Below, piece by piece: positions 1 to 7,592 of a DNA stretch of 64,000 bases. Source of the DNA: Sediminicola arcticus (GTDB taxonomy: Bacteria; Bacteroidota; Bacteroidia; Flavobacteriales; Flavobacteriaceae); NCBI RefSeq assembly GCF_040566695.1, contig NZ_JBEXAE010000002.1, positions 124,001-188,000 on the forward strand. Direction: 5' to 3'. Every line of letters begins with the position of its first letter. Within the stretch, counting starts at the first letter, position 1. The translations under genes were made by a program, and so were the position numbers. A model generated the notes under the pieces. It was not told the DNA's origin and searched no databases. It saw only the letters and a program-made list of their open reading frames with translations.

Positions 1-321
1 TTTATCAGATACAAAACGTGGATCAAAAATTCTAATATTCTCAATAGTGGGAATACTGTCCGTGTTGGGAGTCAAGGTCAATAAATGTACCCCGCCCTTT
101 TCGAAGACCCGTATCTTTTCTTGAGCTGAGGTTAATTTGGAAACATTTGTGTCCAAAACAACGGAGTCTTTTTTGAAAAGCGTTTCTAAGTCTGACACCT
201 TAGTGGTTCGGCTAACTTTACCAACGGTATCTTTAGTTATTAAAAAATCCTTATCGGCTTTTTGGCATTGTATAAAGAGCATGGCAATTAGGGCCAAGGT
301 AAAAATATTCTTGTTTTTCAT
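1..321 (-). CDS. Lipoprotein of unknown function (3' part outside window)
   Basis: This open frame starts with ATG at 321 and runs off the left edge, so only the first 107 residues are visible. It begins with a short basic N-terminus, a hydrophobic stretch and the lipobox FIQC, so it should be exported and lipidated. The rest is polar (Lys, Asp, Thr, Ser) with no domain I recognise. It lies 6 bp downstream of the HerA-like ATPase gene on the same strand, which suggests co-transcription. Function unknown. Confidence 0.7.
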   Translation of the reverse strand, partial: MKNKNIFTLALIAMLFIQCQKADKDFLITKDTVGKVSRTTKVSDLETLFKKDSVVLDTNVSKLTSAQEKIRVFEKGGVHLLTLTPNTDSIPTIENIRIFDPRFVSDK

Positions 322-327
322 AGGTGT

Positions 328-1842
328 TTAACGCATTACTTTTTTTAGTACTCCTAGAACGCCTCTAATAAATGTAGCGCTAGTAAGTACTTTAATTATA
401 GGATTTTGTCTTGTACTTGTTCTTCTTGAAGTTGTTCTTCTGCTTACAGGTTCTTCTTTTTCTTTTGCCTTTTCTGCGGCTATTTCTGCTCTTTCTATTT
501 TAGCGTTCAATATTTCGTAGGCACTTTCACGATCCATGCTATCGTTGTATTTCTTTACCAGTTTAGAATTGTCTATGACAGATTTCAGTTCGCTATCTGT
601 AAGCACATCCATACGGCTCATGGGCGCCCGGAGCAGGGTTGCGGCCAATGGTGTTGGCCTTCCCTTCTCATCCAAGGCAGAAATCAATGCCTCTCCTATA
701 CCTAAAGAAGTCAACACTTCCTTTGTATCATAAAACTTGGAGTCCGGATAGTTTTCAGCTGTTAATTTTATTTCTTTCCTGTCTTTTGCAGTAAACGCTC
801 TTAATGCGTGCTGTACTTTAAGTCCCAATTGGGCCAAGACATCGTCGGGCACGTCGGTTGGGTTTTGAGTGACAAAATAAACTCCTATTCCTTTAGAACG
901 TATCAACTTTACAATACTTTCAATCTGGTCCATGAGCGCTTTAGATGCCTCTTTGAAAATCAAATGGGCCTCGTCAATAAACAGAATCAATTCCGGTCTA
1001 TCGCTATCCCCTTGTTCAGGGAAAGTGGAATATATTTCCGCCAACAAGCTTAACATAAAGGTAGAGAACAATTTTGGTCGGTCTTGTATGTCTGTAAGTC
1101 TTAGAATATTGATATATCCCTTACCTTCCTCATTAACGCGAACGAGGTCTTCTACATCGAAGGACTTTTCACCAAAGAACAATTCAGCACCTTGCTGCTC
1201 CAATTCAATGATCTTCCGTAAGATGGTTCCTGTGGAGCTAGTAGAAATCCTGCCGTAGCTATCTTGGAATTCCTTCTTGCCCTCATCGGTAGCATATTGC
1301 AGTACCTTTTTGAAATCTTTTAAATCTAAAAGAGGCAATTTGTTGTCGTCACAATATTTAAATACCACGGCCACAATACCTTCTTGTGTTTCCGACAGAT
1401 CTAAAATCCTGGATAATAGTATTGGTCCAAATTCTGAAACTGTTGCTCTAAGTTTTACTCCATCTTGTTCGGAAAGTGAAAGTATTTCAACAGGAAAACC
1501 TTTAGCTTCGAAGGGAATTCCTATTTTGGCATGGCGTTCATCTATCTTAGGGTGTCCTTGGCTAGGTCGTGCAAGTCCACTGAGATCTCCTTTAAGGTCC
1601 ATCAAGAGTACTGGAATACCTTTATCGGACAAATTTTCTGCAATGACCTGTAAGGTTTTAGTTTTTCCTGTTCCTGTGGCTCCGGCAATCAGGCCATGCC
1701 TATTTAAAGTTTTTAAGGGGATTTTTACAAAGGCGTTGGTTATTGTTTCCCCATCCAAAATGGCGGATCCCATGGTGATATAGTCACCTTTAGTGGCGTA
1801 TCCCTCTTCAATGTGAGCAAAGAATTCGTCTTTGATACTCAT
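328..1842 (-). CDS. HerA-like ATPase, DUF853/YjgR family
   Basis: The product is 504 aa, close to E. coli YjgR (about 500 aa). Walker A is GATGTGKT at residues 54-61, and a Walker B-like segment LILFIDEAH lies near the middle. The C-terminus is Lys/Arg/Glu-rich with an arginine/serine patch before a hydrophobic end. I chose the ATG at 1842, where the product begins MSIKDEFF; an in-frame upstream extension to 1914 is hydrophobic and overlaps the likely promoter region. The family belongs to the FtsK/HerA P-loop ATPases; its cellular role is not well established. It is divergent from the RidA gene. Confidence 0.88.
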   Translation of the reverse strand: MSIKDEFFAHIEEGYATKGDYITMGSAILDGETITNAFVKIPLKTLNRHGLIAGATGTGKTKTLQVIAENLSDKGIPVLLMDLKGDLSGLARPSQGHPKIDERHAKIGIPFEAKGFPVEILSLSEQDGVKLRATVSEFGPILLSRILDLSETQEGIVAVVFKYCDDNKLPLLDLKDFKKVLQYATDEGKKEFQDSYGRISTSSTGTILRKIIELEQQGAELFFGEKSFDVEDLVRVNEEGKGYINILRLTDIQDRPKLFSTFMLSLLAEIYSTFPEQGDSDRPELILFIDEAHLIFKEASKALMDQIESIVKLIRSKGIGVYFVTQNPTDVPDDVLAQLGLKVQHALRAFTAKDRKEIKLTAENYPDSKFYDTKEVLTSLGIGEALISALDEKGRPTPLAATLLRAPMSRMDVLTDSELKSVIDNSKLVKKYNDSMDRESAYEILNAKIERAEIAAEKAKEKEEPVSRRTTSRRTSTRQNPIIKVLTSATFIRGVLGVLKKVMR

Positions 1843-1930
1843 GTGGTATATTTTTGATAAAAATAAGCTAATTTTAAAGAACTTAAAAGGTGCTATCGCC
1901 AATATGCTAGCCAATTAATTACTTTGCAAT

Positions 1931-2383
1931 ATGAAAAAAAGTATATGCCTTATTATCGTCTTGGTATTGACCTCCATAACAACAGGAATAGCCCAAGAGG
2001 AAACTTCTATTGTCTTTCACGCCTCCCATGAGGAAAAAAAGCAGTCTGCCCCCTATAGTGATGCCGTTTCAGTGGGAAATTTGTTCTTTTTAGCGGGACA
2101 AATTGGAATGGATCAAAGTACTAGGACTATGGTCTCAGGTGGTATCAAGGCCGAAACGGAGCAAACCATTAAAAATATTGTGGCAGTTTTGGAACACCAT
2201 GGAATGGGTTTAGACCGCGTGGTAAAATGTACGGTAATCTTGAGTAACATAGAGGATTTTGCTGCTTTCAATGAGGTTTATACCCAATACTTTATCAAAA
2301 AACCCGCACGAACAACTTTTGCCGCCAGTGGGCTCGCCGCCAATGCCATGATAGAGATAGAGGTGGTAGCGGTGAAGCAGTAG
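1931..2383 (+). CDS. RidA/YjgF family protein with an export signal
   Basis: The product is 150 aa. Residues 1-21 form a clear signal peptide (MKKSICL..., hydrophobic core, ending GIAQ), followed by a full RidA domain of about 125 aa. The C-terminal part carries the family signature with the substrate-binding Arg (PARTTFAASGL, then MIEIEVVAV). RidA proteins hydrolyse reactive enamine/imine intermediates, usually in the cytosol; the signal peptide implies a periplasmic member here. A TACTTTG element at 1920-1926, only 5 bp before the ATG, resembles the Bacteroidetes -7 box and suggests a very short leader. Confidence 0.88.
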   Translation: MKKSICLIIVLVLTSITTGIAQEETSIVFHASHEEKKQSAPYSDAVSVGNLFFLAGQIGMDQSTRTMVSGGIKAETEQTIKNIVAVLEHHGMGLDRVVKCTVILSNIEDFAAFNEVYTQYFIKKPARTTFAASGLAANAMIEIEVVAVKQ

Positions 2384-2436
2384 TCAACAGGCAAAAGAAC
2401 CAAACAAGACTCTTTTCTCAAACCTTGATAGGTGAT

Positions 2437-3506
2437 TTAAAGCCATTTTTTTCTTCTAAAGTAAATCAACATCCCTATAACCACTGCAATCATACCCCCC
2501 CCCCCCCACATAATAAAATAACCATATTGATACTGTAGCTCTGGGAGTACTTCAAAATTGGTCCGATAGATACCGGCAATAAAGGTTAAGGGTATAAAGA
2601 TGACAGAGAAAACGGTTAGGAATTTCATGATATCGTTCAACTTACTACTAATCATCGTATGGTATATATTCAATTGATCGGACAATATTTCTCTATAACT
2701 ATCCGAGGATTCCGATGCTTGGTTGGCATTGGCAAGTAATTCTTAGTAATGCACATAGGTGGTCTCCTCAATAAATTCGGATTCCATTTAGGAAAGAGCC
2801 AAGATCATTTCTCTGGAAGGGTTAATGTTTTTTCGCAAGAAATTCAGTTCCCGCTTATAGGCATTGATCTCATCTATTACACTCTGATTGGGGTCTTGGA
2901 GTAGTTTTTCCTCCAAGCCTTCAATTTTGTCGCCCAAGACACTAATTATATAGATGTAATTATCCACTACAATATCTAAAAGGGCAAAGGCGAGATAATC
3001 CACACCAGAATTACGAATCCTCCTTTTATTGTTTCTTATTCGTTCCCTTACAGGTTCAAAAACATCCTCTTTTTTTTATTGAAATGAAATGAGGACCTTT
3101 TCTGTTAGGATAAGGCTCAAATTTTCTACCATGATCTCTTGGGTCTCTTCATCCTGTTGTAGCATTTTGATGGAAAGATAGATTCAGTTGGCATATTCAT
3201 GCACTTTGGGCCTTGCCTGGGTATCCATAACATCGGCAAGGATAAGACGGTCTATATTGAACCCTTTGGAAATCTCTTCCATGATTAACACATTGTGTAG
3301 TCCATCTATATTGAACCAGGTTACGGTAGGTTTTTCTTGATAATCTAAAACCTCTTTAACGGTCTGGATAGCGCTTTCTTCCAAGTTGTTAGCGTCAAAA
3401 TAAATCAACCGTAAGTATATCTTGTCTGCTTTTTTTTACCCCTAAAGTAAAGGGAATCCGGAGCCAAGCCTATTTCTTCTTTTTTTTTCTTAACAAGTCT
3501 CGCCAT
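2437..3506 (-). pseudogene. corA: CorA-type Mg2+/Co2+ transporter, decayed
   Basis: The frame from ATG at 3506 encodes a CorA-like protein of about 357 codons, the normal length. It contains one frameshift in an A8 run near 3440 and four in-frame stops (near 3183, 3077, 2788 and 2745). The pieces align in order: N-terminal cytoplasmic domain, long helix, then two membrane segments near the end. The family signature GMN after the first membrane helix has become RTN (FIAGIYRTNFEV). A run of 13 G on the coding strand (2495-2507) encodes four glycines in the last membrane helix. The combined lesions make a functional transporter very unlikely. Confidence 0.88.
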
Positions 3507-3611
3507 GTGCTCAAATCTTTAGTTTGGCTAGTGATAAACGTTAAGGCACTATTTTTTTTAGAATTTTAGGAGGATAGGAGTGAGTTCAGGTTGAACTTAG
3601 TAATTGACTAT

Positions 3612-4418
3612 TTATAGTTTTTTCAGGACAGTAATAAAATTTTCTAAGAAAGTATTTCTTTTTGGTTCGCTAAGGGCATCAAGGGATAAAAACGGATTTA
3701 AGTCTTCTACTTCTACCAATAGCAAAGAATTGTTCTTAAGCCTGCAAGCATCTATGCGCACAATCCCTCTTTCCATTTCGTTCCAATGAACAAATTTTTC
3801 TGCAAAGACCAAGTCATCTTTAGTAGCCTCATACGCTATAAGATCCCATCTCTTATCCTTGTTTGGCGCGTACAGGGCATATTGAAAACTATTATTGAGG
3901 TAATAAAAGGAAACCTCGTATTCAAAATCGAGATAAGGCTGAATAAGCCTACCTTTTACATCTATTTTTTGCACTTCTTCCATGGTCAGAAATTCCATTC
4001 CAATGGAGTCTGCCCCATTTTTTAGTTTTAGAACAAAGGTTGAAGGATCACCAAGTTTATTCAAATCCTCCAAGGTATCAATTGTGGGAATTACTGGATA
4101 ATCCAGGTCCATTAAGTCCAATAAGTATTGTTTTCCCTTTATATCGGCTTTGCCGTCAAAAGAATTGAAGGTAAGGATGTTCTTTTCTTTAGCGATAGTG
4201 ACAAACCGATTGAAATATTCCTGATAGCCGATTACGGATCCGGTATTTCTAAATACAAGCATATCGGCCATATCCAAATAGTTTAGCACCTGATGGGGAT
4301 GTCCAATAAGGATATTAAAATGTTCTTTTAGATGGGAGGTAATAAAGAGGTCTTCTTCATAGTATTTTCTGCCTTTGGCCTCGTAATAAAAATCGGTTAC
4401 GTATAAAATGGTTTTCAT
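3612..4418 (-). CDS. ATP-grasp superfamily protein
   Basis: The product is 268 aa. The C-terminal half looks like an ATP-grasp ligase fold: a Lys-containing strand TFVLKLKNG, an acidic hinge, RIDACR, and a metal-binding-like strand LLVEVEDLNPF with Glu and Asn. The N-terminal half is a Rossmann-like lobe with MLVFRNTGSV. Members ligate carboxylates to amines or thiols with ATP, but the substrate cannot be read here. It lies 35 bp downstream of the ureohydrolase gene on the same strand, so the two may form an operon. The family is confident; the reaction is not. Confidence 0.7.
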   Translation of the reverse strand: MKTILYVTDFYYEAKGRKYYEEDLFITSHLKEHFNILIGHPHQVLNYLDMADMLVFRNTGSVIGYQEYFNRFVTIAKEKNILTFNSFDGKADIKGKQYLLDLMDLDYPVIPTIDTLEDLNKLGDPSTFVLKLKNGADSIGMEFLTMEEVQKIDVKGRLIQPYLDFEYEVSFYYLNNSFQYALYAPNKDKRWDLIAYEATKDDLVFAEKFVHWNEMERGIVRIDACRLKNNSLLLVEVEDLNPFLSLDALSEPKRNTFLENFITVLKKL

Positions 4419-4453
4419 TAAAATATAGGTGGGATAATTGTTATTGAATGGTT

Positions 4454-5230
4454 CTATAGCATCTTTGCCAAGATTTCCTTCATCATTTTTGCTGCTAGAA
4501 AAGCAGTCATTTTCTGAAAATCACGGTTGGGATTGTACTCCACGATATCGGCTCCAACTACTTCTGCATCAATGTTCTGAATGAGATCAATTACCTGTCT
4601 AGAGGACAGTCCGCCCGGTTCATGATGGGATACTCCTGGGGCAAAAGCTGGATCAAAACCATCTATGTCCAAAGAAATGTAAAGTGGATTTTTGAATTTC
4701 TGGATGCTGGATAACTCCAAGTTGTTCATTGGATGTATTTCTACTCCAAACTTCTTGGCCTGTTTCGCTTGATGGGTATTTAAGGTGCGGATACCAACTT
4801 GTACCAATCGTACGGCAAATCCGTTTTCCATGATTCTCGCAAAGGGGCAGGCGTGGGAATAGGGATCACCTTCATAATGGTCATATAGATCGGCATGTGC
4901 ATCTATATGTAGAATATCTAGAACAGGGTATTTCTCATGAAGGGCCTTTACAATAGGGAAGGTGATAGAATGGTCGCCTCCAAGAGTCAGTATTTTTGAA
5001 TGTTCATTTAAATGGGTCTTGGTGATCTCTTCAATATCAAAATAAGCAGCAATTTCAAAATCACCCTTATCCATAATTTGGCCGGTTTCAATGGTAGTTC
5101 CATCCTCTGCAAAATAATTCATACTTCCAGAATGAAGGGCTTCCCTAATCAGTTGAGGTGCAAGTGCTGGGCCTTTTTGATAGGACGATTTGTCATCGTA
5201 CTTAATGCCTTGGATAATGATATTGGACAT
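4454..5230 (-). CDS. Ureohydrolase (agmatinase/arginase/formimidoylglutamase family)
   Basis: The product is 258 aa. All three manganese-binding motifs are present: GGDHSIT, DAHADLYD and SLDIDGFDPAFAPG. These enzymes hydrolyse a guanidino or formimino group to urea or formamide in the cytosol. The sequence fits agmatinase-like members best, but substrate specificity cannot be fixed by eye. It is slightly short for the family (about 290-310 aa), mostly at the N-terminus. The ATP-grasp gene follows 35 bp downstream. Confidence 0.85.
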   Translation of the reverse strand: MSNIIIQGIKYDDKSSYQKGPALAPQLIREALHSGSMNYFAEDGTTIETGQIMDKGDFEIAAYFDIEEITKTHLNEHSKILTLGGDHSITFPIVKALHEKYPVLDILHIDAHADLYDHYEGDPYSHACPFARIMENGFAVRLVQVGIRTLNTHQAKQAKKFGVEIHPMNNLELSSIQKFKNPLYISLDIDGFDPAFAPGVSHHEPGGLSSRQVIDLIQNIDAEVVGADIVEYNPNRDFQKMTAFLAAKMMKEILAKML

Positions 5231-5283
5231 AGTGGTAGGGGTATTGTTTGTTTTGTGTTTAAAAAGAGAACTATTTTTTAATT

Positions 5284-5754
5284 TTAAGAGTTACCCAATT
5301 CTTTGGGATACCTATCGGCAACGAGATTTAATTCAATTCCGTGTTCCAAATAGGCTTTAAGACCGGCCAATACCCAAGAAAAACCACCTGTAGAATCCCT
5401 TACTCCTGATAATATGTCTTCTGTAGAGCCTTTAAAGCCAGTATTGGTAATGGAAACAAAAGTTCTATAATCGTCCAAGGCTTTAAACTCCCATTCCACG
5501 AGTTGCTTATTATCTTCCTCCCCCCATTCTATAATCAGCAATTCATTGGTGACCATTTTTAGCACGTGTACTGGAACGCTATGGTTGTGCATCTCCCAAG
5601 TCCAATCTACAGTCCTTCCTTTTTCTAAAATCCCCGAGCTTTTTGTAAACCAGAATTTTGTGGTGATTTCTGGATTGGTAAAGGCCATAAAAACCTGTTC
5701 CACAGGTTTTCTAATCATCATGGCGGCGTATGCATAGTTGTTGGTATCGGTCAT
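5284..5754 (-). CDS. SRPBCC (AHSA1/START-like) domain protein
   Basis: The product is 156 aa and cytosolic. The fold is suggested by the opening helix RKPVEQVFMAFTNPE, the FWF segment, a central beta sheet (VDWTWEMH, LLIIEWGEE) and the long C-terminal helix GGFSWVLAGLKAYLEHG. Such proteins bind hydrophobic ligands or act as Aha1-like cofactors; no ligand can be inferred. Immediately upstream on the same strand is a decayed DUF1801 gene, a frequent companion of SRPBCC proteins. Confidence 0.8.
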   Translation of the reverse strand: MTDTNNYAYAAMMIRKPVEQVFMAFTNPEITTKFWFTKSSGILEKGRTVDWTWEMHNHSVPVHVLKMVTNELLIIEWGEEDNKQLVEWEFKALDDYRTFVSITNTGFKGSTEDILSGVRDSTGGFSWVLAGLKAYLEHGIELNLVADRYPKELGNS

Positions 5755-5880
5755 TATTTTAATCCTTGTTTATTTCTTTAATAGTATTAAAAGTAGGTAA
5801 TTGGCACCGGTATAAGACCTATTATCAAAAATAACATGTAATAAGAATTAAGCGTTGGAACCTTATAGGTTATGGAAAAT

Positions 5881-6086
5881 TTTAAAAGGGTGATTAGATC
5901 AGGATAGTTTAAGTCTCCTATGGACTTTACCTTGAAATGTCGGTAAAATTTTCCACTTCCTTCTAAAATTGCCTAGGGATTAGGGAGTTCTTCCCTATAG
6001 TTGAATCCTGGCGTAATATGCTTTTTAGTGGGAATCACCTTAAAATAAGCCACCTTTTTGCCCTTGCCATTTCTTTGATATTCAGG
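5881..6086 (-). pseudogene. Remnant of a DUF1801-like (YdhG-type) gene
   Basis: Between the SRPBCC and esterase genes the minus strand encodes a readable fragment: KKVAYFKVIPTKKHI, TPGFNYREELPNP, an in-frame TAG, then ILEGSGKFYRHFKVKSI. The last part matches the DUF1801 ending with its G-S/N-G-K and R-H residues. The frame breaks on both sides, so start and end are lost. Nothing else is recognisable in 5755-6136. Confidence 0.5.
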
Positions 6087-6136
6087 GAGCGGCCTTCAAG
6101 AATCTCTTCAAATCCTCCACTCTTTTTCCTAGTTTA

Positions 6137-6832
6137 TTAATTCATCAATAATGGTTTTAAAACGGGCCAAACGTTTTGATAGGCCACTATTTTTTGACCT
6201 TCTACGGTGGGATGGATACCATCCGCTTGGTTCAAGGATGGTATCCCGGCTACGTCTTCTAGTAAAAAAGGAATGAGAGCTGCCTTGTTCTTTGCTGCTA
6301 GCTCTGGAAATATTTTTCTAAATTCAGAAGTATATTCCAGTCCCATATTTGGAGGAATCTGCATCCCTGCTAAGACAATCTTTGTTTCGGGGTTTTTAGA
6401 TCGGACCGTATCAATGATGGCTTGTAGATTGTTGCGTGTTTCTTCTAGGGGAATGCCGCGTAGTCCGTCATTGGCACCCAATTCCAAGACAAATACATCT
6501 ACTTTTTGGTTGAGTACCCAATTGATTCTATTTTTTCCTGCCGCCGTAGTTTCTCCGCTAAGGCCGGCATTTACCGCAGTATAGAATAAATTTAGAGAAT
6601 CTAACCTTTGTTGGATTACGGCAGGGAAAGCCTCGTTGGGATCTAGGCCCATTCCGGCAGTAAGACTGTTACCAAAAAACAGGATTACCTTTTCAGAGGC
6701 CGCTGAGTCACTGTTATTTTCCTGTTGGATTTCCGTAGTTACCTGCTTGGATTCCTTTTTAGACGCACTTTCTCCACAGGAAAAGGTAAATAGCAGTATT
6801 AAAAAATAACAAAAGGTTAACAGCGTTCTCAT
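6137..6832 (-). CDS. tesA: GDSL/SGNH esterase lipoprotein (TesA/arylesterase type)
   Basis: The product is 231 aa with a lipoprotein signal peptide ending in the lipobox TFSC. SGNH blocks are all present: block I FFGNSLTAGMGL (catalytic Ser), block II NAGLSGETTAAG (Gly), block III LELGANDGLRG (Asn), and block V DGIHPTVEG (Asp and His). This gives multifunctional esterase/thioesterase activity, here anchored in the envelope. I chose the ATG at 6832 because the signal peptide begins there. It is divergent from an ABC transporter pair exactly as tesA is from ybbA-ybbP in E. coli, which supports the assignment. Confidence 0.88.
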   Translation of the reverse strand: MRTLLTFCYFLILLFTFSCGESASKKESKQVTTEIQQENNSDSAASEKVILFFGNSLTAGMGLDPNEAFPAVIQQRLDSLNLFYTAVNAGLSGETTAAGKNRINWVLNQKVDVFVLELGANDGLRGIPLEETRNNLQAIIDTVRSKNPETKIVLAGMQIPPNMGLEYTSEFRKIFPELAAKNKAALIPFLLEDVAGIPSLNQADGIHPTVEGQKIVAYQNVWPVLKPLLMN

Positions 6833-6905
6833 AGGCTTATAGATTTTAATCAAAATCATTTCTTTATTTTGCTTCCTTTCGGAAAATGACTATAAAAGTA
6901 AGTAA

Positions 6906-7592
6906 ATGACAAAGATATTAAACATACATAACCTAGGGAAAACCTATTCCAGTGGGTCCAAGGAATTAACGGTGCTTCATGATATTAGTTTTGATATTGA
7001 AGAGGGAGAAACATTCTCCATTGTTGGACCATCAGGAAGTGGGAAGACTACCCTTTTGGGGCTATGTGCAGGGTTGGATCAAGCAGATACGGGTTCCATC
7101 GCTTTATGTGGTACGGATATGGGAACTCTCAATGAAGATGAAAGGGCACAGTTGAGAAACCAGCATGTAGGTTTCATTTTTCAGGACTTTCAATTATTGC
7201 CTACGCTAACCGCCCTAGAAAATGTGGCAGTACCCTTGGAACTTAGAGGGGATAAGAATGCCATCAAGAGAGCAGTAGAACTTTTGGGTAAGGTAGGATT
7301 ATCGGACCGTATCAACCATTATCCTTCACAGCTTTCTGGAGGAGAGCAGCAACGGGTTGCCTTGGCTAGGGCTTTTTGTAATAACCCTTCTATTTTATTC
7401 GCAGATGAGCCCACTGGTAATTTAGACGCCGAAACTGGAGAAAAAGTGGTAGAGCTACTTTTTGAACTAAACAAAGAGTTGGGGACTACCTTGGTCATTG
7501 TCACCCATGATTTGGAATTGGCACAAAAGACACAACGTATCTTGCGTTTAAAAGGAGGTAGGATTATGGAAGATGAAAAAGTTGCAGGATGA
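6906..7592 (+). CDS. ybbA: ABC transporter ATP-binding protein, YbbA/LolD type
   Basis: The product is 228 aa. Walker A is GPSGSGKTT (residues 41-49), the signature is LSGGEQQRVALARA, and Walker B is ILFADEPTGNLD, followed by the switch His in IVTHD. It belongs to the MacB/LolD subfamily that drives FtsX-type permeases on substrates extracted from the membrane. The stop overlaps the start of the permease gene (ATGA at 7589), so the two are translationally coupled. Confidence 0.92.
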   Translation: MTKILNIHNLGKTYSSGSKELTVLHDISFDIEEGETFSIVGPSGSGKTTLLGLCAGLDQADTGSIALCGTDMGTLNEDERAQLRNQHVGFIFQDFQLLPTLTALENVAVPLELRGDKNAIKRAVELLGKVGLSDRINHYPSQLSGGEQQRVALARAFCNNPSILFADEPTGNLDAETGEKVVELLFELNKELGTTLVIVTHDLELAQKTQRILRLKGGRIMEDEKVAG

